Counted from the first letter of the stretch, positions 9,484 to 19,336 are shown. The stretch is DNA of 64,000 nucleotides from Agrobacterium cavarae (GCF_004310285.1 NZ_SISF01000031.1:380511-444510), one strand, 5' to 3'. Made by a program: numbers and translations. Notes: generated by a model not told the origin, from the letters alone.

Positions 9484-10281
9484 ATGGTGCGAGCAGAATA
9501 TGAAAGGCTTGATCTGAACGAGCGGGGACGGGATGTGAGCAGTACGCCGGAAAGCGAAAGGGAGTACGAAGCGCTTCCCGACGAGGAGAGCAGGCCGAAG
9601 TTGGATATCAGGAGCCTCGCCAAACGCGTCGGCATGTTCGTGCTGGCGCTGTTGATCCTGCCCTATCTGTTGATTCCTCTCTATGCGCTTCCCTTCATTC
9701 GTCCCGTCTCGACGCTGATGCTTGCCGATCTGGTGACCTTCCGGGGCTACGACCGGCAATGGGTGCCGCTTGAAGATATTTCTCCCCGTCTCATCCAGTC
9801 GGTGATGATGTCGGAAGACGGCCAGTTCTGTTTCCACCATGGCGTGGACTGGAACCAGATGCAGGATGTCGTCAACGACGCGCTGGAAGGCGAGGCGACA
9901 CGTGGCGCCAGCACCATTCCGATGCAGACGGCCAAGAACCTGTTTCTGTGGAACGGGCGATCGCTCATCCGCAAGGGTCTGGAGCTTCCGCTTGCGCTCG
10001 TTTCCGACTTCGTCTGGTCGAAAAAGCGGATGATGGAGATCTATCTCAATATCGCCGAATGGGGCCCGGGCATCTACGGTATCGAGGCCGCAGCGCAATA
10101 CCATTTCAAGGTGCCGGCCTCCAAGCTCACCTCTCGCCAGGCTGCACTTCTGGCCGTATCCTTGCCAAACCCGATTGATCGAAATGCCAGCAAGCCCGGC
10201 CGCGGCATGCAGCGTCTTGCGGGGTTGATCGAGCGCCGGGCCCGAGGCTCCGGCGCTTATGTGGGCTGCGTGCTGGACTGA
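9484..10281 (+). CDS. mtgA: monofunctional biosynthetic peptidoglycan transglycosylase
   Basis: This GT51 glycosyltransferase polymerises lipid II into glycan strands on the outer face of the inner membrane. It has one N-terminal membrane anchor (about residues 46-68) followed by the GT51 domain. That domain carries the motifs [11 protein letters not shown] (with the catalytic glutamate), [17 protein letters not shown] and [20 protein letters not shown]. No transpeptidase domain follows, so it is the monofunctional form. A TTG at 9481 directly precedes the ATG at 9484, so the precise start is open. It lies divergent to the prenyl synthase and convergent with the aldose epimerase gene. Confidence 0.96.
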   Translation: MVRAEYERLDLNERGRDVSSTPESEREYEALPDEESRPKLDIRSLAKRVGMFVLALLILPYLLIPLYALPFIRPVSTLMLADLVTFRGYDRQWVPLEDISPRLIQSVMMSEDGQFCFHHGVDWNQMQDVVNDALEGEATRGASTIPMQTAKNLFLWNGRSLIRKGLELPLALVSDFVWSKKRMMEIYLNIAEWGPGIYGIEAAAQYHFKVPASKLTSRQAALLAVSLPNPIDRNASKPGRGMQRLAGLIERRARGSGAYVGCVLD

Positions 10282-10287
10282 CCTGCT

Positions 10288-11313
10288 TCAGCCTTTCTTA
10301 AAGATGTAATCCGTTTCCTGCCGCAGCGTTTCGCCGGGGCGAAGGATCGCCTTGGGGAAGCCCTCGTGATTGACGGCGTCCGGCCAGATCTGGGTTTCCA
10401 GGCAGAAGCCGGCAAAGGGGCCGTAATGGCGGCCATCGTGGCCCGGAACGGCGGTGTTCAGCTTGAAGCCGGAATAGAACTGCACGCCGGGTTCTGTGGT
10501 GTGGACTTCCAGCGACACGCCGGAGGCCGGAGCGCGGACATGTGCCACCTTGCGCTTGGCCACGCGCTCTGCGGACAGGCAGAAATTGTGGTCGTAGAGC
10601 ACCTGTTCGCCCTTGTCGTCCTTCAGGCTCATCGGCGTCGGCTGGCGCAGATCGAACACCGTTCCCGAGACAGGGCGAATGTCGCCGGTCGGGATCTGGC
10701 GCTCATCGGTCGGCAGATAGTGATCGGCAGAGATTTCGATCTCGTGGTCGAGTGCGGTTTCAGCACCGTCGAGATTGAAGTAGGAGTGCTGGCAGACGTT
10801 GGCGATGGTCGGAAGATCGGTCGTCGTTTCATACAATACCGAAAGAACGCCGCCTTCGCGGATGGTGTAGGTTGCGGTCATCGTGCAGTTGCCGGGATAG
10901 CCGGCGCGACCATTCGGATCGATGATCTGCAGAATGACATGGCTCGGTCCGTGTTCCATGATCAGCCAGTTGCGCTTGCCCGTGCCGTCGCTGCCGCCAT
11001 GAAGATGGCTGACGCCCTTTTCGTTGAGCTCCAGCTGATAGTCCTTGCCGTCGATGGAGAATGTGCCGCCACCGATGCGGTTGGCGTTTCGGCCGGGCGT
11101 CGCGCCAAAGTAGGAGGAGTATTTCGGGTAGTCGTCGAAGGCGTCGAAGCCGAGCACCAGCGGCGGCTGATGACCCCCAAGGCGCAGGTCCTGGATGACC
11201 GCACCCCAGGTCATCACCTTGGCGGTCAGACCGCCGGCGGAAATCGTCACCCGCTCGACCTTCTCGCCGGTGGCCGTAATGCCGAAATTCTCCCGTGCGC
11301 CTGCTTCGCTCAT
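10288..11313 (-). CDS. aldose 1-epimerase (galactose mutarotase family)
   Basis: The protein interconverts alpha and beta anomers of hexoses in the cytoplasm. Its 341 residues show the family motifs: GATPGRNANRIGGGTF near the N-terminus, HLHGG (substrate-binding histidine), and ANVCQHSYFNLDG with the second histidine. A late GFCLETQ segment carries the catalytic glutamate region. The frame is open further upstream (ATG at 11391), but ATG 11313 has AGGGAGA at a normal distance and gives the usual family N-terminus. It lies 96 bases downstream of metA's stop on the same strand and may or may not share its transcript. Alternative substrates such as glucose-6-phosphate cannot be excluded. Confidence 0.92.
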   Translation of the reverse strand: MSEAGARENFGITATGEKVERVTISAGGLTAKVMTWGAVIQDLRLGGHQPPLVLGFDAFDDYPKYSSYFGATPGRNANRIGGGTFSIDGKDYQLELNEKGVSHLHGGSDGTGKRNWLIMEHGPSHVILQIIDPNGRAGYPGNCTMTATYTIREGGVLSVLYETTTDLPTIANVCQHSYFNLDGAETALDHEIEISADHYLPTDERQIPTGDIRPVSGTVFDLRQPTPMSLKDDKGEQVLYDHNFCLSAERVAKRKVAHVRAPASGVSLEVHTTEPGVQFYSGFKLNTAVPGHDGRHYGPFAGFCLETQIWPDAVNHEGFPKAILRPGETLRQETDYIFKKG

Positions 11314-11409
11314 CCCGAATTCTCCCTGTCGCTTGCGATTTGCGCCGGACGTTGCGTCATTTTGGCGTCCGGCGCAACGCCGGAATGTCAAATTCTTGGA
11401 GGCTCCTGA

Positions 11410-12336
11410 TCAGCGGGTTGTCGTGCCGATCGCGGCCAGTTCGTAAGGCGTGGTCTGGTAGATCTCGTTGATCCAGTTGCCGAAGAACAGATGGGCATGG
11501 CTGCGCCAGCGGTTGAGCGGGGTCAGCGCCGGGTCGTTATGCGGGAAGTAGTCATGCGGCAGCTTGATCGGCACGCCGGAATTCACGTCGCGGAAATATT
11601 CGTCTCCCAGCGAGGTGGAGTCATACTCCACGTGGTTGAACATGTAGAGCCGCTTGCCGCGCTTCTCATGCACCAGGCACACGCCCATCTCCTCGGACTC
11701 CATCAGGATTTCGAGGTCCGGATGCTTCTCGATATCGGCGCGGCGGACTTCCGTCCAGCGGGACACCGGCACCTGGAAGTCGTCAGAAAAACCATTGAGG
11801 TAGATGGAGGCCGGGCACAGATTGCGATGGCGATAAACGCCGAAGGCCTTCTCCTTCAATTCATGCTTCGGCACGCCGTGGAAGTGATAGATCGCCGCCA
11901 TTGCACCCCAGCAGACATTCAGCGTCGAATGGACATTGGTCTCCGTCCAGTCGAAGATTTTCCGCATCTCGTCCCAGTAGGTCACGTCTTCGAAGGCCAG
12001 CGTTTCCACCGGTGCGCCGGTGATGATGAAGCCGTCGAACTTGCGGTGACGCACCTCTTCCCACGTCTCGTAGAAGGACAGCAGATGTTCTTCCGGCGTG
12101 TTCTTGGCGCGGTGTCCGCCGATGCGCACCAGCGACAGTTCCACCTGCAGCGGCGAGGCGCCGACAAGGCGGGCCATCTGGATTTCGGTCTTGATCTTGT
12201 TCGGCATGAGATTGAGAAGCCCGATCTGGAGCGGGCGGATATCCTGACGGATCGCCATGGTCTCGGTCATCACCCGCACGCCCTCATTCACGAGGGTTTC
12301 GAAGGCGGGCAGCGTATCGGGAATCTTGATGGGCAT
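11410..12336 (-). CDS. metA: homoserine O-acyltransferase MetA (predicted acetyl-CoA specific)
   Basis: It acylates L-homoserine, the committed step to methionine. The 308-residue protein carries the MetA catalytic triad, Cys142 in NVCWGAM with His235 and Glu237 in NHVEY. Annotations often say succinyltransferase, but residue 111, in TGAPVETL, is glutamate. Work on Bacillus MetA identified Glu111 as the determinant of acetyl-CoA use, glycine there going with succinyl-CoA. I therefore infer an O-acetyltransferase. The gene has a SAM-II riboswitch and a terminator hairpin in its leader (12360-12468 on the plus strand), so S-adenosylmethionine is expected to repress it. The aldose epimerase gene follows downstream. 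Confidence 0.96.
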   Translation of the reverse strand: MPIKIPDTLPAFETLVNEGVRVMTETMAIRQDIRPLQIGLLNLMPNKIKTEIQMARLVGASPLQVELSLVRIGGHRAKNTPEEHLLSFYETWEEVRHRKFDGFIITGAPVETLAFEDVTYWDEMRKIFDWTETNVHSTLNVCWGAMAAIYHFHGVPKHELKEKAFGVYRHRNLCPASIYLNGFSDDFQVPVSRWTEVRRADIEKHPDLEILMESEEMGVCLVHEKRGKRLYMFNHVEYDSTSLGDEYFRDVNSGVPIKLPHDYFPHNDPALTPLNRWRSHAHLFFGNWINEIYQTTPYELAAIGTTTR

Positions 12337-12359
12337 CGCGAACTCTCACGTCCAAAAAC

Positions 12360-12389
12360 AAAAAAACCGGCAGCGAAATCGCAACCGGT
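12360..12389 (-). terminator. intrinsic terminator in the metA leader
   Basis: Read on the minus strand, ACCGG and GCGA pair with TCGC and CCGGT across a small internal loop and are followed by seven T residues. It lies between the SAM-II aptamer and the metA start codon, so it probably acts as an attenuator for metA rather than ending another gene. Its 3' arm can also pair with part of the aptamer. Confidence 0.75.
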
Positions 12390-12414
12390 CCTCGGAAATT
12401 GCCTGTTTCCTCGA

Positions 12415-12468
12415 CCCTTTAGCGACTTCTTTAAAGTGGCTGCAAGCCGGTCGGCAAATCACCACTGG
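12415..12468 (-). promoter_or_regulatory. SAM-II riboswitch (metA motif)
   Basis: On the minus strand this leader matches the SAM-II consensus closely. GTGGTGATTTG is followed by a short linker, CCGGCTTGCAGCCAC, then TTTAAAGAAG and GCTAAA. The GTGG pairs with CCAC to make the first helix, and the GCTAAA end supplies the pseudoknot strand. This class binds S-adenosylmethionine and is found mainly in alphaproteobacteria upstream of methionine genes. It lies 79 bases before metA. Confidence 0.95.
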
Positions 12469-12565
12469 GGGCTGTCATAATCCCGTCCGGCCGAAAAATC
12501 AATATCGCCGCCCTCTGCAGCGTTTCCGCCTTTCCTTGAGACAAGGTTTCGCGATAAGGCAGGGC

Positions 12566-13216
12566 ATGAAATCGGATCACTTCACCATTCTGCTGGGCGG
12601 CGATATCGCGGTTACGGATCGCCTGCAAAAGGCGGTTGCCGGATCGCGCGTGATTGCCGCCGATAGCGGTATGAAACATGCTGGGCCGCTCGGGCTCACC
12701 CCTGAGCTCTGGGTAGGCGATTTCGATTCCGCCGATGCGGCGCTTGTCGACGAATGGCCGGATGTGCCGCAACAGCCTTTTCCCGCCGCCAAGGGGGAGA
12801 CGGATGGCGAGATTGCCGTTTCCGAGGCTTTGGCGCGAGGCGCGAAGCGTCTGACACTTGTCGGTGCATTGGCGGGCGAGCGATCCGACCATGCGCAGTT
12901 TCATCTGCTCTATGCTGTGGCTCTGGCCGAACGCAGCCTTGAGGTGGTGCTGACGTCTGGTGAGGAAGAAGCTTTTCCGCTACTTGCTGGCGCGTTGGCG
13001 CTCGATTTGCCGCGCGGCTCGCTGTTTTCCGTCGCCGGTTTTACTGCCCTTTCGGGCCTCGATATCGAGAATGCCCGTTATCCCCTCAATGATTTTGCGC
13101 TTGCCTTCGGCTCGTCGCGCACTATGTCCAACGTGGCTGAGGGCGAAATTCGCCTTCGCCTCAAAAGCGGCAAGGCGATCGTGCTTGCCCGTCCCTACGA
13201 TCTGACCGGAGCCTGA
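12566..13216 (+). CDS. thiN: thiamine diphosphokinase
   Basis: This cytoplasmic kinase transfers a pyrophosphate from ATP to thiamine, giving thiamine diphosphate directly. The 216 residues show the family motifs ADSGM, VGDFDSAD (metal and substrate binding), KGETDGEIA, and GALAGERSDHA. The open frame extends far upstream, but the ATG at 12566 gives the family N-terminus (ILLGGDIAVTD). The gene lies only 2.4 kb from the riboswitch-controlled thiamine importer thiBPQ, consistent with a salvage route in which imported thiamine is pyrophosphorylated here. It is followed after four bases by the ABC-F ATPase gene, so both are probably on one transcript. No THI-box is visible in front of this gene itself. 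Confidence 0.93.
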   Translation: MKSDHFTILLGGDIAVTDRLQKAVAGSRVIAADSGMKHAGPLGLTPELWVGDFDSADAALVDEWPDVPQQPFPAAKGETDGEIAVSEALARGAKRLTLVGALAGERSDHAQFHLLYAVALAERSLEVVLTSGEEEAFPLLAGALALDLPRGSLFSVAGFTALSGLDIENARYPLNDFALAFGSSRTMSNVAEGEIRLRLKSGKAIVLARPYDLTGA

Positions 13217-13220
13217 TGCC

Positions 13221-15047
13221 TTGGCACCCCCCATTCTGAAACTCGACGATATCAAGCTGACCTTTGGCGTGACACCACTTCTGGATGGCGCCAACCTGCA
13301 GGTGGAGCCGGGCGATCGCATCTGCCTCGTCGGTCGAAACGGGTCGGGCAAGTCGACGCTGATGAAGATCGCCGCCGGTCTTGTCGAAGCGCAGTCGGGC
13401 GAGGTTTTTCGTCATCCGTCCGCGACGATCCGCTACCTGGAGCAGGCGCCGGATTTCGGCGCCTACGACACCGTGCAGGCCTATGCCGAATCCGGTCTTG
13501 GACCGGGCGACGATCCTTACCGGGTCAGCTATCTGCTGGAACATCTGGGTCTGACCGGCCAGGAAAATCCATCGAGCCTTTCCGGTGGCGAAGCGCGTCG
13601 TGCGGCACTTGCCCGTGTCATGGCGCCGGAGCCCGACATCCTGATGCTTGACGAACCGACCAACCATCTGGATCTTCCGACCATCGAATGGCTGGAAAGC
13701 GAATTGCAGCAGACGCGAAGCGCGCTTGTCCTTATCTCGCACGACCGTCGCTTCCTGGAGAAGGTTTCGACCGCCACCGTCTGGCTTGATCGCGGCCAGT
13801 CGCGTCGTCTCAGCCGCGGCTTTGGCTATTTCGAGGAATGGCGCGACAAGGTTCTGGAAGAGGAAGAGCTGGAGCAGCACAAGCTCGGCAAGGCGATCGA
13901 GCGCGAAGAGCACTGGATGCGCTACGGCGTGACGGCACGCCGCAAGCGCAACATGCGCCGCGTAGGAGAACTGCGTGACATGCGTGCGGCCTATCGCGGC
14001 CACAAGGGTCCGCAAGGCTCCGTGCAGGCAACGGCGGTAGAAGCGCGCGAATCCGGCAAGCTGGTGATCGAGGCCGAGGCCATCACCAAGTCCTACGGCG
14101 ATCGCACCATCATCGCGCCCTTTTCCCTGCGTGTGCATCGCGGCGATTGCATCGGTCTCGTCGGGCCGAATGGTGCAGGCAAGACCACGCTTCTTAAGAT
14201 GCTGACCGGTGAGTTGGCGCCTGACAGCGGCACGGTGAAACTCGGCACCAATCTGGAAATCGCGACACTCGATCAGAAGCGTGAGGACCTCAATCCCAAC
14301 GATACGCTGGCGCATTACCTGACCGATGGTCGCGGCGAAAGCCTGCTGGTCAATGGCGAGCAGAAGCATGTGACCGGATATATGAAGGACTTTCTGTTCC
14401 AGCCGGAACAGGCCCGCACGCCGATCCGCAATCTGTCTGGTGGTGAGCGCGCGCGTCTCATTCTGGCGCGGATCCTGGCAAGGCCAACCAACCTTCTGAT
14501 CCTTGATGAGCCGACGAACGATCTCGATATCGAGACCCTCGATCTGCTTCAGGAAATCGTCGCTGGCTTTTCCGGCACCGTCATTCTCGTCAGCCACGAC
14601 CGTGACTTTCTCGACCGCACCGTGACGTCCACCATCGCGCCCGCCAACCCGGATGCGCCGGATGGCCGCTGGATTGAATATGCTGGCGGCTATTCCGACA
14701 TGATGGCGCAGCGCAAGGGCGCGGCCGAAGACAAGAAGCGTTCCGAAAAGCAGGAAAAGGCGAAGGCTTCTGCAAGTACAGCGACCAGTGCCGAGCCTTC
14801 CAAGGCCAAGGGCAAACTCTCCTTCAAGCAGAAGTTTGCGCTGGAAAACCTGCCGAAAGAAATGGAAAAGCTTCAGGGCGAGATCGCCAAGCGCGAAGAG
14901 CGCATGGCCGATCCGCAGCTCTTCGCCAAGGACCCGGCTGCTTTCAACAAGCTGGCAGACGAGATGGCGAAGCTTCGCGAAAAGCTGGAGGCCATGGAGG
15001 AAGAATGGCTTGAGCTTGAGATGCTGCGCGAAGAGATGGAAGGCTAG
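13221..15047 (+). CDS. ABC-F family ATPase (Uup-like)
   Basis: It is a soluble tandem ABC protein of 608 residues without membrane segments. The first nucleotide-binding domain has Walker A GRNGSGKST (38-46), signature LSGGEARR and Walker B LMLDEPTNHLD. The second has GPNGAGKTT near 314, LSGGERARL and LILDEPTNDLD. A lysine- and glutamate-rich C-terminal region predicts a coiled coil like that of Uup. ABC-F proteins act on the ribosome or, for Uup, also in branched-DNA tolerance. The start is a TTG five bases after the thiN stop, with GGAG about nine bases upstream. It continues the thiN transcript. Confidence 0.92.
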   Translation: MAPPILKLDDIKLTFGVTPLLDGANLQVEPGDRICLVGRNGSGKSTLMKIAAGLVEAQSGEVFRHPSATIRYLEQAPDFGAYDTVQAYAESGLGPGDDPYRVSYLLEHLGLTGQENPSSLSGGEARRAALARVMAPEPDILMLDEPTNHLDLPTIEWLESELQQTRSALVLISHDRRFLEKVSTATVWLDRGQSRRLSRGFGYFEEWRDKVLEEEELEQHKLGKAIEREEHWMRYGVTARRKRNMRRVGELRDMRAAYRGHKGPQGSVQATAVEARESGKLVIEAEAITKSYGDRTIIAPFSLRVHRGDCIGLVGPNGAGKTTLLKMLTGELAPDSGTVKLGTNLEIATLDQKREDLNPNDTLAHYLTDGRGESLLVNGEQKHVTGYMKDFLFQPEQARTPIRNLSGGERARLILARILARPTNLLILDEPTNDLDIETLDLLQEIVAGFSGTVILVSHDRDFLDRTVTSTIAPANPDAPDGRWIEYAGGYSDMMAQRKGAAEDKKRSEKQEKAKASASTATSAEPSKAKGKLSFKQKFALENLPKEMEKLQGEIAKREERMADPQLFAKDPAAFNKLADEMAKLREKLEAMEEEWLELEMLREEMEG

Positions 15048-15112
15048 TCCAGCACCATCTTTGACAGCTCATCAAATATGCGGTTCTCTATCCAAAACGG
15101 AGGAGCCCCACC

Positions 15113-15505
15113 ATGCGCATGATCTTCGTCAATCTGCCGGTGAAGAATATCGAGACATCGAAAGCCTTCTTCACCGCGCTCGGCTTCAGCTTCAATCCGG
15201 AATATTCCGATGAGCGAACGCTGTGCATGATCGTCGAGAAGAACATCTTCGTCATGCTGCTTCAGGAAGAACGCTTCCGCGATTTCATAAATGGCGAAAT
15301 CGCCGATGCCAATCGCGGCACGGAGGTGCTGACCTGCCTTTCGGCGTCCAGTCGCGAGGAGATCGACAGCATGCTGAAAACAGCGCTGTCTTCCGGTGGG
15401 CGAGAGTGGAAACCGGTGCAGGATCACGGCTTCATGTATGCCGCAAGCTTTCAGGATCCCGATGGCCATGTCTGGGAACTGGTTTACATGACGGAGCAGG
15501 CATAG
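15113..15505 (+). CDS. VOC-family protein (glyoxalase/bleomycin-resistance fold)
   Basis: The 130-residue protein has paired beta-alpha-beta-beta-beta modules. The N-terminal FVNLPVKNIETSKAFFTALGF segment and the C-terminal FQDPDGHVWELVYM segment are typical of the vicinal oxygen chelate superfamily. A well-placed AGGAG precedes the ATG. Members act as dioxygenases, isomerases or resistance proteins, and the substrate cannot be inferred. It closely resembles the many uncharacterised small proteobacterial VOC proteins. The thiamine riboswitch begins 58 bases after it. Confidence 0.88.
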   Translation: MRMIFVNLPVKNIETSKAFFTALGFSFNPEYSDERTLCMIVEKNIFVMLLQEERFRDFINGEIADANRGTEVLTCLSASSREEIDSMLKTALSSGGREWKPVQDHGFMYAASFQDPDGHVWELVYMTEQA

Positions 15506-15562
15506 GCGCGCGGCATCACGTCTTGCCAATAAGCGATTGTGTCACTACATCTTTTCTCGCTC

Positions 15563-15650
15563 TAACGGGGTGCTTTGTCGAAAAGACAAGGCTGAGAGGC
15601 GTTCGCCAACCCGAAGAACCTGATCCGGTTAACACCGGCGGAGGGATTAG
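15563..15650 (+). promoter_or_regulatory. TPP riboswitch (THI element)
   Basis: The conserved TPP aptamer parts appear in order: GGGGTGC, a variable arm, GCTGAGA, AACCC, GAACCTGATC, GGTTAACACCGGCG and GAGGGA. This element senses thiamine diphosphate. It precedes thiBPQ, and downstream of it a stem at 15664-15700 covers the thiB ribosome-binding site, which suggests control at translation. Confidence 0.97.
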
Positions 15651-15663
15651 ACGGCTTCCATCC

Positions 15664-15700
15664 AGACGCCTATTCCCGTAACCCATTCGAGAAGGTGTCT
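15664..15700 (+). promoter_or_regulatory. putative ribosome-binding-site sequestering stem of the TPP riboswitch
   Basis: AGACGCCT (15664-15671) can pair with AGGTGTCT (15693-15700; one G-U). The second strand includes part of the AAGG Shine-Dalgarno of thiB and ends one base before its ATG. It is a likely off-state hairpin. Confidence 0.6.
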
Positions 15701-15701
15701 G

Positions 15702-16715
15702 ATGTATCGTCGTTTTCTGCTGTCCGGCCTCGTCGCCGCATCCTTCCTCCTGCCGAGCCTTGGCATCGCGCAGGATAAAAAGGTTCTTACCGTCTACACC
15801 TATGAAAGCTTCGTCTCCGAATGGGGTCCCGGTCCCAAGGTAAAGGCGGCGTTCGAGAAGACATGCGATTGCACCGTCAATTTCGTCGGCGTCGCCGATG
15901 GTGTGGCGCTGCTCAATCGCCTGAAGCTGGAAGGTGCCAGCTCCAAGGCGGATGTCGTGGTCGGCCTCGACACCAACCTCATTGCCGAAGCCAAGGACAC
16001 CGGGCTCTTCGAAGCATCGGGTATCGACGCCTCCGCTGCAAAGGTGCCGGGCGGCTTCAAGGATGATGTTTTCGTTCCCTATGATTACGGCCACTTTGCC
16101 GTCGTCTACGACACCCAGACGCTAAAGAACCCGCCAAAAAGCCTGAAGGAACTGGTCGAGGGCGACCCGTCGCAGAAGATCGCCATTCAGGATCCACGGA
16201 CGTCGACGCCGGGTCTTGGCCTGCTGCTCTGGGTCAAGTCGGTCTATGGGGACAAGGCACCGGAAGCCTGGGCAAAGCTCAAGGATCGCGTGCTGACGGT
16301 GACGCCGGGCTGGTCGGAGTCCTACGGCCTCTTCACCAAGGGCGAAGTACCGATGGTGCTCTCCTATACCACATCGCCCGCCTATCACATGGTGGCCGAG
16401 CACAGCGAGCGCTATCAGGCCGCAAGCTTCCAGGAAGGCCATTACATTCAGATCGAAGTCGCCGGTCTGTTGAAGAACGCGCCGGAGAAGGATCTCGGCA
16501 AGACGTTCCTTTCCTTCATCCTGACCCCTGGCTTCCAGGATGCCATTCCGGAAAACAACTGGATGATGCCGGTCACCGCCACGTCGCAGCCGCTGCCGGA
16601 TGCCTTCAACAAGCTGGTCCAGCCGACCAAGACCTTCCTGATGTCGCCGGAAGAGGTGGCGAAGAACCGCAAGGCCTGGATCGATGAGTGGCTGACCGCG
16701 ATGAGCGTGAAGTAA
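15702..16715 (+). CDS. thiB: thiamine ABC transporter, periplasmic binding protein
   Basis: The 337-residue protein has a cleaved Sec signal peptide (about residues 1-23, ending near SLGIAQ). The mature part follows the thiamine-binding protein pattern: [38 protein letters not shown], and SYTTSPAYH. It binds thiamine or its phosphates in the periplasm and delivers them to ThiP. Together with thiP and thiQ downstream it forms one operon under the TPP riboswitch. GAGAAGG precedes the ATG at normal distance. Confidence 0.96.
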   Translation: MYRRFLLSGLVAASFLLPSLGIAQDKKVLTVYTYESFVSEWGPGPKVKAAFEKTCDCTVNFVGVADGVALLNRLKLEGASSKADVVVGLDTNLIAEAKDTGLFEASGIDASAAKVPGGFKDDVFVPYDYGHFAVVYDTQTLKNPPKSLKELVEGDPSQKIAIQDPRTSTPGLGLLLWVKSVYGDKAPEAWAKLKDRVLTVTPGWSESYGLFTKGEVPMVLSYTTSPAYHMVAEHSERYQAASFQEGHYIQIEVAGLLKNAPEKDLGKTFLSFILTPGFQDAIPENNWMMPVTATSQPLPDAFNKLVQPTKTFLMSPEEVAKNRKAWIDEWLTAMSVK

Positions 16716-16734
16716 TCTCACGCGGACCCCGCCC

Positions 16735-18360
16735 GTGATTGCGCGCAGCGACAGAAGACGGTTCCTGATCAGTGGCATGGCGGCTTTCTCCGCCGTGTTG
16801 CTCTTCATCGGACTTGCGGTCGCAGCGCTGCTTTCCTTCGATACACAGGCGGCGTCGAACGCCCTCTTCGATACCTACACGCTGCGCATTCTCCGCTTCA
16901 CGCTTTGGCAGGCGACACTCTCCACCGTTCTTTCGGTGGCGCTCGGTCTACCGGTCGCACTGGCGCTCGCACGCCAAAGGGATTTTCCCGGCCGTATCTG
17001 GATCATCCGGCTGATGGCGGTGCCGATGGGTCTGCCGGTGATCGTCGGCGCGCTCGGGCTGATCGCCATCTGGGGCAGGCAGGGGCTTCTCAACACGGCG
17101 CTACTCTCTGCGGGCGTGGAACAGCCTTTCAGCATCTACGGCCTTTCCGGCATTCTTATTGCCCATGTCTTCTTCAACCTGCCGCTTGCCGTGCGCTTCT
17201 TCCTGGCGGGGCTGGAAAGAATGCCCGGCGAATATTGGCGCATGAGTGCCGTGCTCGGCATGAATTCCCTCTCCACATTCCGCTTCATCGAATGGCCGGT
17301 GATGCGGCGGCTCGTGCCGGGTGTAGCGGGCCTGATCTTCATGCTCTGCGCCACGAGCTTCACGCTTGTCCTGCTGCTGGGCGGCGGTCCGGCTGCGACG
17401 ACCATCGAGGTGGCGATCTATCAGGCGCTGCGCTTCGATTTCGATCCGCCACGTGCCATTGCCCTGTCGCTGATGCAGATCGCGATGACCGGCCTGCTTC
17501 TTTTGCTGCTCTCGTTTCTGCCGGGTGCGGAAGCGGAGGGGCAGACGCAGGGCCAGACGGTTCGTCGTTTCGATGCCGCTCGCCCGTTGCCGCGTCTTTG
17601 GGATGGCCTTGTCATTGTTCTTGCGATGCTCCTGGTCGGCTCGCCGCTCGTCGCCGTCGCGGCCTCCGGATTGACTGCGGATCTATGGCGTCTTTTGAGC
17701 GCCGAGATATTTCGGCGCGCAGCCATCACCAGCCTGTCGATCGCGCTTGTTTCGGCAACGCTCTCGGTTCTCGTTTCCGTGGCGCTCATCCGGGCGCGCC
17801 AGGTGGTTGCGGACAACGATGCACCGGCGTGGGGCGCAAGACTCCTTGCGGCGACTTTTGGTGGCGGCGCTTCGATGGTGCTTCTGGTGCCACCCGTCGT
17901 GCTGGGCAGTGGCTGGTTTCTGCTGCTGCGGCCCTTTGGCGATGTGTCCCTCTTCGCGCCATTCCTCGTGGCGCTCATCAACATGCTGATGGCCTTGCCC
18001 TTTGCCATGCGCGTTCTTGAGCCCGCCTTCACGACCCATCAGGCAAGAACCGGCAGATTGGTTGCCAGCCTCGGTGTCACCGGCTTTTCCCGTTTTCGCC
18101 TTGTCGATCTTCCCGTCCTGTGGCGAGCCTTCGCCATGGCCTTTTCCTTTGCCATGGCACTGTCGCTTGGCGATCTCGGAGCCGTTGCTCTCTTCGGCTC
18201 GGAACGCTTCGTCACCTTGCCGTGGCTCGTCTACAGCAATATGGGCAGCTACCGCACCAATGATGCGGCGGGCTATGCCTTCATTCTTGGTGTTATCTGC
18301 CTCATCCTCGCAGCAGGCGGCGTATCTCGCCAATCCGAGAGAGCGAAAGCAGCAACATGA
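16735..18360 (+). CDS. thiP: thiamine ABC transporter, permease
   Basis: It is an inner-membrane permease of 541 residues made of two fused halves, each with a binding-protein-dependent transport domain (about six membrane segments each). In both halves the EAA-like loop that contacts the ATPase can be seen (for example [22 protein letters not shown] in the first and [21 protein letters not shown] in the second). The start is a GTG 20 bases after thiB, with only weak Shine-Dalgarno support. Its end overlaps thiQ by ATGA. It transports the thiamine delivered by ThiB. Confidence 0.94.
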   Translation: MIARSDRRRFLISGMAAFSAVLLFIGLAVAALLSFDTQAASNALFDTYTLRILRFTLWQATLSTVLSVALGLPVALALARQRDFPGRIWIIRLMAVPMGLPVIVGALGLIAIWGRQGLLNTALLSAGVEQPFSIYGLSGILIAHVFFNLPLAVRFFLAGLERMPGEYWRMSAVLGMNSLSTFRFIEWPVMRRLVPGVAGLIFMLCATSFTLVLLLGGGPAATTIEVAIYQALRFDFDPPRAIALSLMQIAMTGLLLLLLSFLPGAEAEGQTQGQTVRRFDAARPLPRLWDGLVIVLAMLLVGSPLVAVAASGLTADLWRLLSAEIFRRAAITSLSIALVSATLSVLVSVALIRARQVVADNDAPAWGARLLAATFGGGASMVLLVPPVVLGSGWFLLLRPFGDVSLFAPFLVALINMLMALPFAMRVLEPAFTTHQARTGRLVASLGVTGFSRFRLVDLPVLWRAFAMAFSFAMALSLGDLGAVALFGSERFVTLPWLVYSNMGSYRTNDAAGYAFILGVICLILAAGGVSRQSERAKAAT

Positions 18361-19073
18361 AAAGCGATCAGGCAAAGGTTAGGCTGGAACAGGTATCGCT
18401 GCAGCTTGGACGGCAGCACTTCTTCTTCGACGCGTCCTTCGAGGAAGCGAAGGTGACCGCGGTCGTCGGTCCTTCCGGTTCGGGCAAGTCGACGCTTCTC
18501 AATCTCGTCGCGGGTTTTGAAACGCCGACAGGCGGTCGCGTGCTCATCGGGGCTGACGACATGGGTGGACGCGATCCGGCAGAAAGGCCGATTTCGCTGA
18601 TCTTCCAGGAAAACAACCTCTTCGCCCATCTCGATATCGTCACCAATGTCGGCCTCGGGATCAGCCCGTCGCTTCGCCTGACACAGGAAGACAAGGCAAG
18701 GATTGCGTCAGCTCTTGAACGGGTCGGGCTTGCGGGTTTCGAAAAGCGGCTGCCCTCCAGCATGTCAGGTGGCGAACGCCAGCGTGCAGCACTTGCGCGT
18801 GCACTGGTTCGTCAGCGCGCGGTCATGCTGCTGGACGAACCCTTTGCAGCGCTCGATCCGGGCTTGCGCGCCGGAATGGCGGGGCTGTTGAAAGAGCTGC
18901 AATCGGAAAACGACAACACGGTTCTTCTTGTCACCCATCACCCGGACGATATCCGCCGTCTTGCTGACGCGGTGGTTTTTCTGTCGGACGGCAAGATCCT
19001 GTTTCAGGGTGCGACGGAGGCCTTCTTTTCCGCCACAGACATTCCCGAGGTCGGAGCCTTCCTCCAGAAGTAG
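18357..19073 (+). CDS. thiQ: thiamine ABC transporter, ATPase
   Basis: The 238-residue ATPase drives ThiP. Walker A is GPSGSGKST (38-46), the Q-loop is IFQENNLF, the signature is SGGERQR (137-143) and Walker B is VMLLDEP (156-162), followed by a conserved THHPDD switch region. QENNLF and the short length are typical of ThiQ. It overlaps thiP by four bases and ends the operon. I see no clear intrinsic terminator in the 260 bases that follow. Confidence 0.95.
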   Translation: MKSDQAKVRLEQVSLQLGRQHFFFDASFEEAKVTAVVGPSGSGKSTLLNLVAGFETPTGGRVLIGADDMGGRDPAERPISLIFQENNLFAHLDIVTNVGLGISPSLRLTQEDKARIASALERVGLAGFEKRLPSSMSGGERQRAALARALVRQRAVMLLDEPFAALDPGLRAGMAGLLKELQSENDNTVLLVTHHPDDIRRLADAVVFLSDGKILFQGATEAFFSATDIPEVGAFLQK

Positions 19074-19336
19074 TGCGGGGACGTGCCACAATTTGGACGC
19101 GGCGCAATGTCAATCCTGCAAATAGACAGTGAAGGTGCGTATTTTTTGCACTTGCCAATCAGGCTCAACTATTTGAGACATATATAGAGAACGTCTTTTG
19201 TCAGGGTCTTTCCGCAGCATAGATCGTTTTTGGGATCGTTTTGGATGTTCAGGCATTCTGGTGCCTGTGGGGTTTAAGCTGATATTCTGGTCTGCATATA
19301 ACGGATGATCAGGAACGTTTGGAGCGGACTGGCAGG

